Counted from the first letter of the stretch, positions 43,883 through 53,750 are shown. The stretch is DNA of 64,000 bases from Aphodoplasma sp045541115 (GCA_045541115.1 JAZQIM010000014.1:67523-131522), one strand, 5' to 3'. Notes: generated by a model from the letters alone, not told the origin. Translations and numbers: made by a program.

Positions 43883-44559
43883 CTTTTTTTCTCCTTAATC
43901 TGCACAAACAAATTACCGCTCGTATCCGTCGTTGCGATAAATACATCGCTTGCATTTTTTATGCCGTTTTTTTGAAGCTGCTTATTAAGCCAATCTATGT
44001 TTTTTCCGCTTTTTTGTAGCTCATCGCTATCAACTTGTCCATCTAAAATAATTGTTCGTGGTATTAGTTCATCTTGCACTTCAATTTTTAAATCACTGAC
44101 TGTTATCGGCCTTGCTGATGTCTTCGGTATAACGCTTATTTGGCCATTTGTTTCGAGCACGGCATATTCGAGCTGCGAAATGTCTGCATATCCGCTTATG
44201 CGCAGCTCCTCCATCAAATCCTCTATCGTAAACCTTTGTTTTCGCATTTCATCTTCGTCTATTTTCCCGTGACAAATAATCACGCTCGGCTTGCCCGATA
44301 ACATTCGCCTGACTCTTCTGCTTTTAAGGCTCACAAACGATACGATAAGTTCTCCCACTAAAAGCGTAAGTATTGGCACAATGCCGCTGATTATCGGTAC
44401 GCCCGTATTTTGCATCGGTATTGATGCGACATCAGAAATCATTATTGCAATTACAAATTCCGATGGCTGAAGCTCGCCGATCTGCCTTTTTCCCATAAGC
44501 CGTGTTGCTAAAATAACGACAAAATAAAGTATAATCGTCCTTACAAGAATTATAAGCAT
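43879..44559 (-). CDS. DUF421 (YetF-like) membrane protein
   Basis: A 226-residue protein with about three N-terminal membrane helices (LVRTIILYFVVILATRLMGK) followed by the conserved KRQIGELQPSEFVIAIMISD and a cytoplasmic domain with VICHGKIDEDEMRKQRFTIE. The family is common in spore formers; role unresolved. ATG at 44559 is chosen with AGGA 9-10 nt upstream. Confidence 0.88.
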   Translation of the reverse strand: MLIILVRTIILYFVVILATRLMGKRQIGELQPSEFVIAIMISDVASIPMQNTGVPIISGIVPILTLLVGELIVSFVSLKSRRVRRMLSGKPSVIICHGKIDEDEMRKQRFTIEDLMEELRISGYADISQLEYAVLETNGQISVIPKTSARPITVSDLKIEVQDELIPRTIILDGQVDSDELQKSGKNIDWLNKQLQKNGIKNASDVFIATTDTSGNLFVQIKEKKR

Positions 44560-44580
44560 AATACACCGTCCTGAAATAAA

Positions 44581-44631
44581 AAAATGATACATATATTGTT
44601 AGCTGTAACGCCAAAATATATGTATCATTTT
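44581..44631. terminator. 17-bp perfect inverted repeat, terminator after P-ATPase
   Basis: AAAATGATACATATATT and its exact complement enclose a 17-nt loop. On the minus strand it is followed by a T-rich run, 15 bp after the P-ATPase stop. It also sits 22 bp before the DUF421 start, so it could insulate or influence that gene. Confidence 0.75.
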
Positions 44632-44645
44632 CCTTTCAATACATT

Positions 44646-47201
44646 TTATCTTTCGAATAGAAATCTTTTTTTCATGCTTCGTTTTTTTGCACTGCGATAT
44701 GAAAGATACTTCTCAGTTTCAACTATGACTAATGGCAAAAGTGCTAACACCATGACGACAAACCATTGATTATAGCTTAGCGGCGTCACCTTAAAGAGTT
44801 TTGAAATCGGTGCGATACATACGACGCCCATTTGAAGAGCGCAACATATTATAAATGCAACATTCATGACCTTGTTTGAAAAAGCACCCACTTTAAACAG
44901 CGAGCCTTCAGAGCGCGTATTAAATGCGTGAACAAGCTGTGATAAGCACAGCACGCAAAATGCCATTGTCTGCGCCACAATCATATCATTCCATATATAC
45001 CTTCCAAAGCTAAATCCTATAAGTGCAAGCACGCCAATCATTATTCCTTCAAGCACAATCGAAGTGCCTAACCCGTCAGCAAAAATGCTTTTTCTTCTGC
45101 TTATCGGCTTTTTATCCATAATGTCTTCATCAGCCTTTTCAAAACCAAGCGCAATTGCAGGAAGAGAATCCGTCACAAGATTTACCCATAACAGATGAAT
45201 TGGTGCAAGCGGTGCATTCCAGCCGATGAGTATTGCAAAAAATATTGTTACAATTTCTCCTATATTACTCGACAAAAGAAAATGCAGTGCTTTTTTTATG
45301 TTCGAAAAAATTACTCTTCCTTCTTTGACTGACGATACAATTGTAGAAAAATTATCATCACACAAAACCATGTCAGCCGCTTCTGTACAAACTTGCGTTC
45401 CGCTTTGTCCCATCGCACAACCTATATCGGCAATTTTTAATGCAGGCGCATCATTTACGCCGTCACCTGTCATAGCGACAACCTCGCCACGTCTTTCAAA
45501 TGCATTTACAATACGAACCTTATGTTCCGGTGTCACACGTGCAAATACGCTGTACTCATTTATAATCATCGTAAGTTCATCGTCGCTTATCTCATTAAGC
45601 TGAGCACCTGTCATAGCTTTATCATTATTTCTATATATTCCTATCTGCGATGCTATTGCCTTAGCTGTTTCAATATGGTCACCCGTTATCATTACAGGTT
45701 TTATACCCGCCCTTATGCAGCTTGCGACAGCCGTCGCTGCTTCAGGGCGCGGAGGGTCAATCATCGAGATAAGCCCTACAAAATTCAGTTTACCTTTTGT
45801 ATTTTCGCTTATATCTTTAATATCCTTATATGCAACAGCTATAACTCTTAATGCCTTATGTGCCATTTTCAAATTTTCTTTTTCAATATTTTCTCTCTGA
45901 GAATATGATAAATCACACATATCAAGCAAAACATCCGGCGCACCCTTTACTATGACTCTGTAACCTGTATCTGTTTTATGTGTCGTGCTCATATATTTAT
46001 TTTTTGAATCAAACGGTATTTCACGCACACGAAGATACTTCTTTTTTAACAAATCAATGTCGCATCCATCAAGTCTTGCAGCTTGGATTATTGCTTTTTC
46101 TGTCGCATCTGAATCATTGTTACACAAAGAGCCCAAATCAAGCGCAAGACTTCTTGTGCCATATACATTTACAACACTCATTTTGTTTTGTGTAAGCGTG
46201 CCCGTTTTATCAGAACAAATCACGCTTGCGCTTCCAAGCGTCTCAACTGCACTCATTCGTCGTATGATTGCATTTTGACGGGCCATCCGTCCTACACCAA
46301 GAGAAAGTATTATCGTCACAATTGCGGGCAGACCTTCAGGTATCGCTGCAACTGCAAGGCTTATTGATGTCATCAGCATTTCAAATATGTTTATGCGCCG
46401 TATTATTCCCATTATAAATATAACAAAACATATTATAAGCGCAACTGTGCCAAGCGTTTTGCCTGTTCGTGCAAGCTTTTCCTGAAGAGGCGTTGGTGGC
46501 GGTGCTGTGTCGATTATCATTTTCGCAATCTTACCGACCTGCGTATTCATGCCCGTTTCTACAACGACTGCCAGGGCGTTTCCACTCGTTACGATACACG
46601 ATGAAAAAACCATATTTTTTGCATCAGCAATATTTATTTCACCGCTACATGTATATAGCGCATCTTTTTCAACGGGTATCGATTCGCCCGTAAGCGATGC
46701 TTCGTCACAGTGTAAATCGTTTGACTCAATCAGGCGCGCATCAGCCGGCACTAAATCACCCGATTTTAAAAATATAACATCGCCAACTACAAGCTCTGAT
46801 GCATTGATTTTTTTCTTTTCACCATCGCGCAACACATAAACAGATGGCGCACCAAGTCTCTTCAGAGCTTCGAGCGCTTTTTGTGCACGGCTCTCCTGAA
46901 ATACACCAATCGATGCATTTATAATTACGATCGCAAGTATTATTATCGGATCGAAATAATCTGCATCGCCATTTATAATTGACATAAAAAACGATACTGC
47001 TGCACAGATAAGCAGGATAATTACCATATAGTCTTTAAACTGTAGCAAAAACCTTTTTAAAAGACTCTCGCTCTTTTTTTGTTCAAGCTCATTTGACCCA
47101 TGTACTTCCAATCTTTTTGTCGCTTCCGTCTGTGTAAGTCCATGTTCTTTATCGCTGTTAAGTCGACTGACTATCTGCTGAGCACTTCCGTTATACCACA
47201 C
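44646..47201 (-). CDS. Calcium-transporting P-type ATPase (type II)
   Basis: Pumps Ca2+ (or a related cation) out of the cell using ATP. The 851 residues have N-terminal cation-ATPase domain, SLTGESIPVEK, the M4 ion-site PEGLPAIVTI, phosphorylation site CSDKTGTLTQNK, MITGDHIETAKAIA, MTGDGVNDAPALKIADIG and C-terminal helices with HLLWVNLVTDSLPA. Typical of bacterial SERCA-like pumps. GTG at 47201 with GGGGAG about 12 nt upstream. Confidence 0.95.
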   Translation of the reverse strand: MWYNGSAQQIVSRLNSDKEHGLTQTEATKRLEVHGSNELEQKKSESLLKRFLLQFKDYMVIILLICAAVSFFMSIINGDADYFDPIIILAIVIINASIGVFQESRAQKALEALKRLGAPSVYVLRDGEKKKINASELVVGDVIFLKSGDLVPADARLIESNDLHCDEASLTGESIPVEKDALYTCSGEINIADAKNMVFSSCIVTSGNALAVVVETGMNTQVGKIAKMIIDTAPPPTPLQEKLARTGKTLGTVALIICFVIFIMGIIRRINIFEMLMTSISLAVAAIPEGLPAIVTIILSLGVGRMARQNAIIRRMSAVETLGSASVICSDKTGTLTQNKMSVVNVYGTRSLALDLGSLCNNDSDATEKAIIQAARLDGCDIDLLKKKYLRVREIPFDSKNKYMSTTHKTDTGYRVIVKGAPDVLLDMCDLSYSQRENIEKENLKMAHKALRVIAVAYKDIKDISENTKGKLNFVGLISMIDPPRPEAATAVASCIRAGIKPVMITGDHIETAKAIASQIGIYRNNDKAMTGAQLNEISDDELTMIINEYSVFARVTPEHKVRIVNAFERRGEVVAMTGDGVNDAPALKIADIGCAMGQSGTQVCTEAADMVLCDDNFSTIVSSVKEGRVIFSNIKKALHFLLSSNIGEIVTIFFAILIGWNAPLAPIHLLWVNLVTDSLPAIALGFEKADEDIMDKKPISRRKSIFADGLGTSIVLEGIMIGVLALIGFSFGRYIWNDMIVAQTMAFCVLCLSQLVHAFNTRSEGSLFKVGAFSNKVMNVAFIICCALQMGVVCIAPISKLFKVTPLSYNQWFVVMVLALLPLVIVETEKYLSYRSAKKRSMKKRFLFER

Positions 47202-47435
47202 CTATGCCACTCCCCTTTGCTTTTGTTTTTTATACTTGTCCCTATATTTTATGTATATTCTGATATTTTTTTAATATGACAGTTTAATATTCTTTATAAT
47301 ATTTTTCGTATGACATTTTTCTTTATAAAACAACATGGCGCTTTCTAAAATTTTTGCATAATTAAATAGCTTTTTATTGCATTGTTTACCACTTTTTGCT
47401 ACAATATTTGTATAAATAAACTTTTGGAGGAACAT

Positions 47436-48806
47436 ATGGATAGCCCGACAATTAAGAAAAATGAAATATATAACATCGAAATTACCGCCCAGGGCTCTGA
47501 AGGCGAAGGTATAGGTAAAATTGACGGGTTTACCATATTCGTAAAGGATGCTGTTTTAGGCGATGTTATAGATGCAAAAATATTAAAAGTAAACAAATCC
47601 TTTGCATACGCTAAAATTGAGCGCATTATAACAGAATCTATGCATCGCACGAAGCCTCTTTGCTCTGTATACAGCCGTTGCGGCGGATGTAATTTTATGC
47701 ATATAAAATATGAGCAGCAATTAAAGCTAAAAAGCAAACGAATATATGATGCTCTTACACGTATCGGTGGTTTTACGCTAGATAAATCCCCCGATATTTC
47801 TGGAGCTGACAATCCGTTTTATTACAGAAACAAAACGCAGCTTCCAATCGGCATAGACAAAGACGCAAATATAATAAGCGGTTTTTTTGCGCCGCGTACT
47901 CATACAATCTGCCCTGTCGATACATGTGTATGTGCTCCGCACATCCAAAAGGCCGTTACAGATACGCTAAAAGATTTTATGAGAAAAAATGGCATCGCAC
48001 CATATGATGAGAAAAATCACAGTGGCATTATACGTCACGTTTTTATTCGCACAACAAAAAAATCTGATGTTATGGTCGTAATTGTTGCTAATGCGCATAA
48101 ATGTAAAAACGCAGATGCACTCGTTACTATGCTTAAAGAAAATGTAGATGGGCTTGTGAGCGTTATATGGAATGTAAATACTGAAAAAACAAACCTTATT
48201 TTAGGAAATAAAAACATCACTCTATATGGCGATGATACACTAGTTGATACTATTGGCAACCTGTCTTTTAAAATCTCGCCGAATAGTTTTTACCAGATAA
48301 ATCCAGAACAGACAGAAAAACTTTATAATACGGCGCTTCAATTCGCCGAACTTGATAAAACACAAACGGTTTTTGACTTGTACTGCGGTATTGGCACAAT
48401 ATCCTTGTTTATGGCATCACGTGCTAAAAAGGTAATCGGACTCGAAATCGTTTCAGATGCCGTTAAAAATGCAAATGAAAACGCAAATCTCAATAATATT
48501 ACAAATGCACAATTTTATTGCGGACCTGTCGAAAAAACTATTGTCGAGCTATGTAATTCCGGGGAGCGAGCCGATGTCGTTGTGCTTGACCCGCCACGCA
48601 AAGGCAGTGATGAGCTTACGCTTTCAACAATTATAAAAACCACCCCGAAACGCATTGTTTATGTTTCGTGCAACCCCGAAACTCTTGCACGCGATGCAAA
48701 ATTTTTGCGTGAAAACGGCGGATACGAAATAAAGAAGATTCACGGCGTCGATATGTTCGCCCACACAAGCCATGTCGAAACTGTTGTCATGATGAGTCGA
48801 GAATGA
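47436..48806 (+). CDS. 23S rRNA (uracil-5-)-methyltransferase, RlmD/RumA family
   Basis: SAM-dependent RNA methyltransferase of 456 residues. An N-terminal TRAM domain (EITAQGSEGEGIGKIDGFTI) is followed by Fe-S cysteines in CSVYSRCGGCNF, the SAM motif DLYCGIGTISLF, DPPRKGSDE and the catalytic cysteine in YVSCNPETLARD. Whether it modifies U1939, U747 or another site cannot be told. ATG at 47436 is set by GGAGG. The next gene starts 28 bp downstream. Confidence 0.94.
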   Translation: MDSPTIKKNEIYNIEITAQGSEGEGIGKIDGFTIFVKDAVLGDVIDAKILKVNKSFAYAKIERIITESMHRTKPLCSVYSRCGGCNFMHIKYEQQLKLKSKRIYDALTRIGGFTLDKSPDISGADNPFYYRNKTQLPIGIDKDANIISGFFAPRTHTICPVDTCVCAPHIQKAVTDTLKDFMRKNGIAPYDEKNHSGIIRHVFIRTTKKSDVMVVIVANAHKCKNADALVTMLKENVDGLVSVIWNVNTEKTNLILGNKNITLYGDDTLVDTIGNLSFKISPNSFYQINPEQTEKLYNTALQFAELDKTQTVFDLYCGIGTISLFMASRAKKVIGLEIVSDAVKNANENANLNNITNAQFYCGPVEKTIVELCNSGERADVVVLDPPRKGSDELTLSTIIKTTPKRIVYVSCNPETLARDAKFLRENGGYEIKKIHGVDMFAHTSHVETVVMMSRE

Positions 48807-48834
48807 TAGATACAATAAATAAGGAGGAAAAAAT

Positions 48835-49716
48835 ATGACAAAAGAAATATCAAAGAAAGCATTTGACATTATTAAAAAAATGCAGCAAAGCGAGCTAAAC
48901 GAAAGTATTATTTACGAGAAAATCGCAAAATCTGCAAAGGGCGATGAAAACAAGGAGGTTTTAAAACGCCTTGCCAGAGAAGAAAAAGCTCATTATGAAA
49001 TCTGGCAAAAATATACCGGCATCGAGATGAAGCCGAACAAACTTAAAGTATTTAAGTATTCTTTAATAGCCAAAATATTAGGTTTTACCTTCGCTGTAAA
49101 ACTAATGGAAAACGGCGAACAAAACGCTCAAGATGAATACGAACTTCTCGCGGATGAAATCGAGGAAAGCACATCAATAAGAGCACAGGAAGAAGAGCAT
49201 GAAAAGGCACTTCTTGATATATTAGACGAAGAAAGCCTTCAATATGTGGGCAGCATGGTTCTTGGCATGAACGATGCGCTAGTTGAGCTTACCGGCTCAC
49301 TAGCAGGCTTTACTTTCGCTATGAAAAACACAGGGCTTATCGCTCTGTCCGGCCTTATCATAGGCGTTTCAGCAACATTCTCAATGGCATCGAGCGAATT
49401 TCTGGCAGCAAGAAGTGAAGGACGAAATGATGCATTAAAATCATGCACATACACAGGCATTGCATATTTAATTACGGTTGTACTTCTCATACTTCCCTAC
49501 TTGATACTAAACACATCGCAATATATGCTCGCTTTAGCGATTATGCTCTCAATAGTAATACTGATAATTGCCGCCTTTACATATTATATATCGGTGGCGC
49601 AAAGTCAAAAATTCCGCCCGAGATTTTTAGAGATGAGTGCAATCAGCGTTTCAGTCGCAGTTCTCTCATTCTTCGTTGGCATTGCGGCAAAACACTTTCT
49701 TGGTGTAGAAATTTAA
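48835..49716 (+). CDS. Ferritin-like/VIT1 fusion membrane protein (MbfA-like)
   Basis: Predicted Fe2+/Mn2+ exporter with an attached ferroxidase-like domain. Residues 1-135 are a rubrerythrin-like four-helix domain with EEKAH and EEEHEKAL ligand patterns; residues 140-293 are a VIT1/CCC1 transporter with GMNDALVELTGSLAGF and SMASSEFLAARSE. This order is that of membrane-bound ferritin MbfA. GGAGG precedes the ATG. Confidence 0.9.
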   Translation: MTKEISKKAFDIIKKMQQSELNESIIYEKIAKSAKGDENKEVLKRLAREEKAHYEIWQKYTGIEMKPNKLKVFKYSLIAKILGFTFAVKLMENGEQNAQDEYELLADEIEESTSIRAQEEEHEKALLDILDEESLQYVGSMVLGMNDALVELTGSLAGFTFAMKNTGLIALSGLIIGVSATFSMASSEFLAARSEGRNDALKSCTYTGIAYLITVVLLILPYLILNTSQYMLALAIMLSIVILIIAAFTYYISVAQSQKFRPRFLEMSAISVSVAVLSFFVGIAAKHFLGVEI

Positions 49717-49729
49717 TACATTAAAAAAA

Positions 49730-49758
49730 AAGCCGATAATTATTATCGGCTTCTTTTT
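49730..49758. terminator. Bidirectional terminator
   Basis: AAGCCGATAA/TTATCGGCTT stem with a 3-nt loop, A-run before and T-run after, between the VIT gene and ilvH. Confidence 0.88.
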
Positions 49759-49759
49759 T

Positions 49760-50266
49760 TTATAGATTTGTTATTTTACGAATTGTTGAGCTGCCTTTTG
49801 CAAGCGATACACATCCCGTTCTGCATATCTCAAGGATGTTAAAATCACGCATAAGGTTTATGAAATCATCAATCGTTCTGCTCTCACCCGTAAGCTGTAA
49901 AATCATTGAATCCTTTGAATAATCAAGTGTCTTTGCTTCAAATGCTGTCGCTGCTGCACGTATTTCCTCGCGCGTTTTTGCATTATTTTCAAGCTTTATG
50001 AGAAGAAGCTCACAGTTTACTGAATCTTCGCTTTTCATCTCTGTTACAGAGCACACGTCAGGAAGCTTATATAGCTGATTTATAAGTTGCTGCTTATTTG
50101 CCTCGTCGCCATCGAAAACAACCGTGATTCGTGAATATTCGTTTGATTCCGTCTCACTTACTGTCAGCGCACTTATATTAAAGCGTCTGCGTCTAAACAT
50201 GCTTGTTACTCGGTTTAGCACACCGAACTGGTTATTCACAAGCACCGCTGCTGTATATCTGTTCAT
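49760..50266 (-). CDS. ilvH: Acetolactate synthase small subunit
   Basis: Regulatory ACT-domain subunit giving valine feedback to IlvB. The 168-residue protein has VNNQFGVLNRVTSMFRRRRFNI in the ACT domain and a C-terminal dimer domain. ATG at 50266 follows the ilvB stop by one base, with GGAAGGGG inside the ilvB end as ribosome site, so translation is coupled. Confidence 0.95.
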   Translation of the reverse strand: MNRYTAAVLVNNQFGVLNRVTSMFRRRRFNISALTVSETESNEYSRITVVFDGDEANKQQLINQLYKLPDVCSVTEMKSEDSVNCELLLIKLENNAKTREEIRAAATAFEAKTLDYSKDSMILQLTGESRTIDDFINLMRDFNILEICRTGCVSLAKGSSTIRKITNL

Positions 50267-50267
50267 T

Positions 50268-51935
50268 TTATTTTCCCCTTCCAACTATCATTTCGTCTGT
50301 GCTGCTTCCCGGTGGAAGCATTGGAAAAACTAATTCATCTTTATCGATTGCACAGTCAATTATATATACGCCACTTATTTCAAACGCTTTTTTAAAAGCA
50401 GCATCCAGCGCATCGAGAGTATCTACTCTCTCTCCATCGCCGCCAAATGCTTTTGCAAGCGATATAAAATCTGTCTTTCTGTTAAGAACCGTGTTTGAAT
50501 AATGTTTATCAAAAAACAGTGTTTGCCACTGACGTACCATTCCCAAAACGCCGTTATTCATAATCAGAATCACTAACGGTACATCGTAGCTGACAGCCGT
50601 TGCAAGCTCATTTAAGCTCATGCCGAATCCACCGTCACCTGTAACGAGAACGCTTTTTTCTTTTGTGCCAAATGCAGCACCTATTGCAGCGCCCACGCCA
50701 AAGCCCATCGTACCAAGTCCACCGCTCGTCACAAATCTCTTTTCCTTTTTAAAAGAAAGATTTTGTGCCGCCCACATCTGATGTTGTCCTACGTCCGTAA
50801 CGACAGCAGTATTCGATTTCAAATACTTATTAAGCGTTAATATGGCATTTCGTGGTGTAAGTCCTTCCCTGTTGTCAAGAAGTTTTTTCTCTTCTTCTTT
50901 TAGTTTTTCAATCGTTTTAATCCATTCGTCTTTCTTGTTGTCTTCTATATATGTTAGTAGCTTTTCAAGCGTTAGCTTTACATCTCCGCAAAGCGCATGA
51001 CTTGCTCCTACAATTTTTGATAGCTCTGAAGCATCTACATCTATATGAATAATTTTTGCATCTTTAATAAATTTTTTCTTGTCGCCTGTAACTCTGTCGT
51101 TAAAGCGAACACCAAGCGCAATTATACAGTCAGCACTATTCATCGCCATAGATGAGGCGTACTGTCCATGCATACCCTGCATACCTAAAAAAAGCGGATA
51201 ATCGCTCGGTATCGCAGAAAGTCCCATAAGCGAACACCCCATAGGTGCATCAATCTTTTTTGAAAGCTCTGTCATCTGCTCTTGTGCACCCGAAATTGCA
51301 AGTCCGCCACCAAAATATATGTACGGTCTTTTAGCTTCATTTATGCACTTTGCCGCTTCCTTTATTCTACTTTCCTTTGCACAAAACTTTTCTTGCATTT
51401 CTGCCGATGGCTGCGCTGTATACTCACACATTGACGCCTGGACATCCTTTGGTACATCAATAAGCACCGGTCCGGGTCTTCCCGACACAGCGAGGCAAAA
51501 TGCCTCTCTAATCGTATCCTGCAAGTCCTCAACATTTTCAACAAAGTAATTGTGCTTTGTGATTGGAAGCGTAATACCTGTTATATCAATCTCCTGGAAG
51601 CTATCTGTTCCGATTTGTGTCGTCGCAACGTTTCCGCAAATTGCAACCATCGGCACAGAATCAAGATGCGCCGTCGCTATTCCCGTAACAAGATTCGTCG
51701 CTCCCGGTCCCGATGTTGAAATCACGACACCAACCTTCCCTGTTGTACGCGCATATCCGTCAGCCGCATGGGCAGCACCTTGCTCGTGAGCCGTTAATAT
51801 ATGTGCTATCTCATCTTGATATTTATATAATGAATCATATACATCGAGTATTTGACCACCGGGATATCCGAAAACTACGTCACAGCCCTGGTCAATCAAC
51901 GTTTTTACTATTATATCTGCTCCCGATAATTTCAC
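50268..51935 (-). CDS. ilvB: Acetolactate synthase large subunit
   Basis: ThDP enzyme making acetolactate for valine and leucine or acetohydroxybutyrate for isoleucine. The 555 residues carry the catalytic Glu in AHEQGAAHAADGYAR, TSGPGATNLVTGIA, the ThDP motif GDGGFGMSLNELATA and GMVRQWQTLFF, which marks the anabolic FAD-containing type. GTG start with GGAGG 8 nt upstream. Cotranscribed after ridA (30 bp); no ilvC/D in the window. Confidence 0.97.
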   Translation of the reverse strand: MKLSGADIIVKTLIDQGCDVVFGYPGGQILDVYDSLYKYQDEIAHILTAHEQGAAHAADGYARTTGKVGVVISTSGPGATNLVTGIATAHLDSVPMVAICGNVATTQIGTDSFQEIDITGITLPITKHNYFVENVEDLQDTIREAFCLAVSGRPGPVLIDVPKDVQASMCEYTAQPSAEMQEKFCAKESRIKEAAKCINEAKRPYIYFGGGLAISGAQEQMTELSKKIDAPMGCSLMGLSAIPSDYPLFLGMQGMHGQYASSMAMNSADCIIALGVRFNDRVTGDKKKFIKDAKIIHIDVDASELSKIVGASHALCGDVKLTLEKLLTYIEDNKKDEWIKTIEKLKEEEKKLLDNREGLTPRNAILTLNKYLKSNTAVVTDVGQHQMWAAQNLSFKKEKRFVTSGGLGTMGFGVGAAIGAAFGTKEKSVLVTGDGGFGMSLNELATAVSYDVPLVILIMNNGVLGMVRQWQTLFFDKHYSNTVLNRKTDFISLAKAFGGDGERVDTLDALDAAFKKAFEISGVYIIDCAIDKDELVFPMLPPGSSTDEMIVGRGK

Positions 51936-51965
51936 GTTGCCACCCTCCTTTTTAATGCATTTTAC

Positions 51966-52343
51966 TTAGTCAATCCTTGCAACCACTTCTATTTCAACTA
52001 ATGCATTTTTTGGCAATGCCTTGACAGCTACGCATGAGCGGGCAGGTTTGCTCGTAAAGTATGTAGCATATATCTCATTGAATTTTGCAAAATCATTCAT
52101 GTCGCTTAGATAACATACAGTCTTTATTACATTGTCAAACGATGAATTTGCAGCCGATAAAAGCGCTTCTATATTCTTACACACTCTGTGCGTCTGAGCC
52201 TCAATTGTATCGCCTTCCATTTCACCCGTTTTCGGATTTAGCGGAATCTGACCCGATGTAAAAAGCAATTTGTCTACAATTACTGCCTGTGAATACGGAC
52301 CTATTGCCGCAGGCGCATTATTTGTGCTTACTTTATCAGTCAT
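51966..52343 (-). CDS. ridA: RidA enamine/imine deaminase
   Basis: Hydrolyses reactive 2-aminoacrylate and other enamines formed by PLP enzymes in amino-acid metabolism. The 125-residue protein has NAPAAIGPYSQAV, GQIPLNPKTGE and the active-site arginine in KPARSCVAVKALPKNALVEIE. It heads the ridA-ilvB-ilvH operon, fitting its role in protecting branched-chain amino acid synthesis. Confidence 0.95.
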   Translation of the reverse strand: MTDKVSTNNAPAAIGPYSQAVIVDKLLFTSGQIPLNPKTGEMEGDTIEAQTHRVCKNIEALLSAANSSFDNVIKTVCYLSDMNDFAKFNEIYATYFTSKPARSCVAVKALPKNALVEIEVVARID

Positions 52344-52378
52344 TTTATTTTACCCTCCGTATTTTTATATAACCATAT

Positions 52379-52422
52379 GAAAAGCACCCGGCTCAAAGCC
52401 CGGAAAACTTTGAAACGGGTGT
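52379..52422 (-). promoter_or_regulatory. Structured 5' leader hairpin of ridA-ilvBH
   Basis: Starting a few bases into the predicted transcript, CACCCG pairs with CGGGTG and CAAAG with CTTTG inside it; CCGG(G)C/GCCGG is an alternative hairpin. Exit tract is only CTTTTC. It is GC-rich against an AT-rich background. No T-box specifier or known riboswitch core is seen. Confidence 0.5.
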
Positions 52423-52435
52423 AACCTATGTTTTG

Positions 52436-52464
52436 ATTATAACAATATGAGCTATAAATGTCAA
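52436..52464 (-). promoter_or_regulatory. Consensus promoter of ridA-ilvB-ilvH
   Basis: Perfect TTGACA-17 bp-TATAAT on the minus strand; transcription start expected near 52429, giving an 85-nt leader. Confidence 0.85.
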
Positions 52465-52515
52465 TAGATTTTATAACATTTACACCATATGCCCTACATT
52501 GCGTCAGACAAAAAA

Positions 52516-52543
52516 CGGTGGACTTAAATCTATAAGTCCACCG
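52516..52543 (-). terminator. fba terminator
   Basis: Perfect 11-bp stem CGGTGGACTTA/TAAGTCCACCG followed by T6 on the minus strand, 40 bp after the fba stop. Confidence 0.93.
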
Positions 52544-52582
52544 CCCAATTATTTTTTTATTATTCAGCCATTAAAGCAAAAC

Positions 52583-53518
52583 TTACGCTTTGTTGTCGCA
52601 ACCTAAAACGTTAACGATCTTCTTCTTAACGAGATCCTTGATTGCAGCTCTTGCAGGCTTTAAGTACTGTCTTGGGTCAAAGTGTGAAGGATTTTCGTTG
52701 AAGTACTTTCTGATTGAACCTGTCATTGCAAGACGTAAGTCTGAGTCAATGTTAATCTTACATACAGCTGATTTTGCAGCCTGACGGAGCATATCCTCAG
52801 GAATACCGATTGCATCGGGCATATCGCCGCCATTTTCGTTAATCATCTGAACATACTCTTGAATAACTGATGATGCACCGTGAAGTACGATCGGGAATCC
52901 CGGAAGCTTCTTTGATACTTCATCTAAAATGTCGAATCTAAGCTGCGGCTTCTGACCTGGCTTAAACTTGTATGCGCCATGGCTTGTACCGATAGCAATA
53001 GCAAGTGAGTCAACGCCTGTGCGTGTAACGAAGTCAATAACTTCTTCAGGTCTTGTGTATGATGCATCTTCAGCAGATACGTTAACAGCGTCTTCTACGC
53101 CTGCAAGTCTGCCAAGCTCACCTTCTACAACAACGCCTCTTTCATGTGCATACTCAACAACCTTCTTTGTGAGAGCAACGTTCTCTTCATAAGGAAGATG
53201 TGAACCGTCAATCATAACTGATGTAAATCCACCATCGATACACGATTTGCAAAGCTCAAATGAATCACCATGGTCAAGGTGAAGAGCAATCGGAAGGTCT
53301 GTTTCGATAATTGCAGCTTCAACAAGCTTTACAAGGTATGTGTGATTTGCATACTTTCTTGCGCCTGCAGATACCTGCAAAATCAAAGGTGCATTAACTT
53401 CTTTTGCAGCCTCTGTAATACCCTGGATAATCTCCATGTTGTTTACGTTGAAAGCACCGATAGCGTAGCCACCCTCATATGCCTTCTTAAACATTTCTTT
53501 TGTTGTTACTAATGGCAT
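52583..53518 (-). CDS. fba: Class II fructose-1,6-bisphosphate aldolase
   Basis: Zn2+-dependent glycolytic aldolase. The 311-residue protein has YAIGAFNVNNMEIIQGI, the metal-site LHLDHGDSFE and VVEGELGRLAGVED, plus LHGASSV near the C-terminus. Single gene with its own terminator; its upstream region shares the gap with corA. Confidence 0.96.
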   Translation of the reverse strand: MPLVTTKEMFKKAYEGGYAIGAFNVNNMEIIQGITEAAKEVNAPLILQVSAGARKYANHTYLVKLVEAAIIETDLPIALHLDHGDSFELCKSCIDGGFTSVMIDGSHLPYEENVALTKKVVEYAHERGVVVEGELGRLAGVEDAVNVSAEDASYTRPEEVIDFVTRTGVDSLAIAIGTSHGAYKFKPGQKPQLRFDILDEVSKKLPGFPIVLHGASSVIQEYVQMINENGGDMPDAIGIPEDMLRQAAKSAVCKINIDSDLRLAMTGSIRKYFNENPSHFDPRQYLKPARAAIKDLVKKKIVNVLGCDNKA

Positions 53519-53671
53519 TTATATCACTCCTAAAAATTATTATTACTATAAAATTATACCACTAAACGAGAAAAATACAAGACTTTTGTTAAAATTTTTT
53601 CAAACTTATGCATTTTTTCATATTTTTTACAATATTTTTTTGCTTTTTTGCATTGTTTATGTATTTTTTGT

Positions 53672-53701
53672 TTGACATATACTGTAAATGGAGAGTATAA
53701 T
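53672..53701 (+). promoter_or_regulatory. Promoter of the corA transcript
   Basis: TTGACA-18 bp-TATAAT, placing the start near 53708 and giving a leader of about 205 nt before corA. Region 53519-53671 is AT-rich and must hold the fba promoter on the minus strand; no clear one was picked. Confidence 0.75.
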
Positions 53702-53750
53702 AAAAAGAGTGGCAAATAATAATTTTACGATTAAAGGAGGTTGTCTTTTT

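Noticed and set aside
52343..52464. T-box leader for the ilv genes
   Set aside because: No AGGGTGGNACCGCG-type antiterminator sequence; the leader is only about 85 nt.
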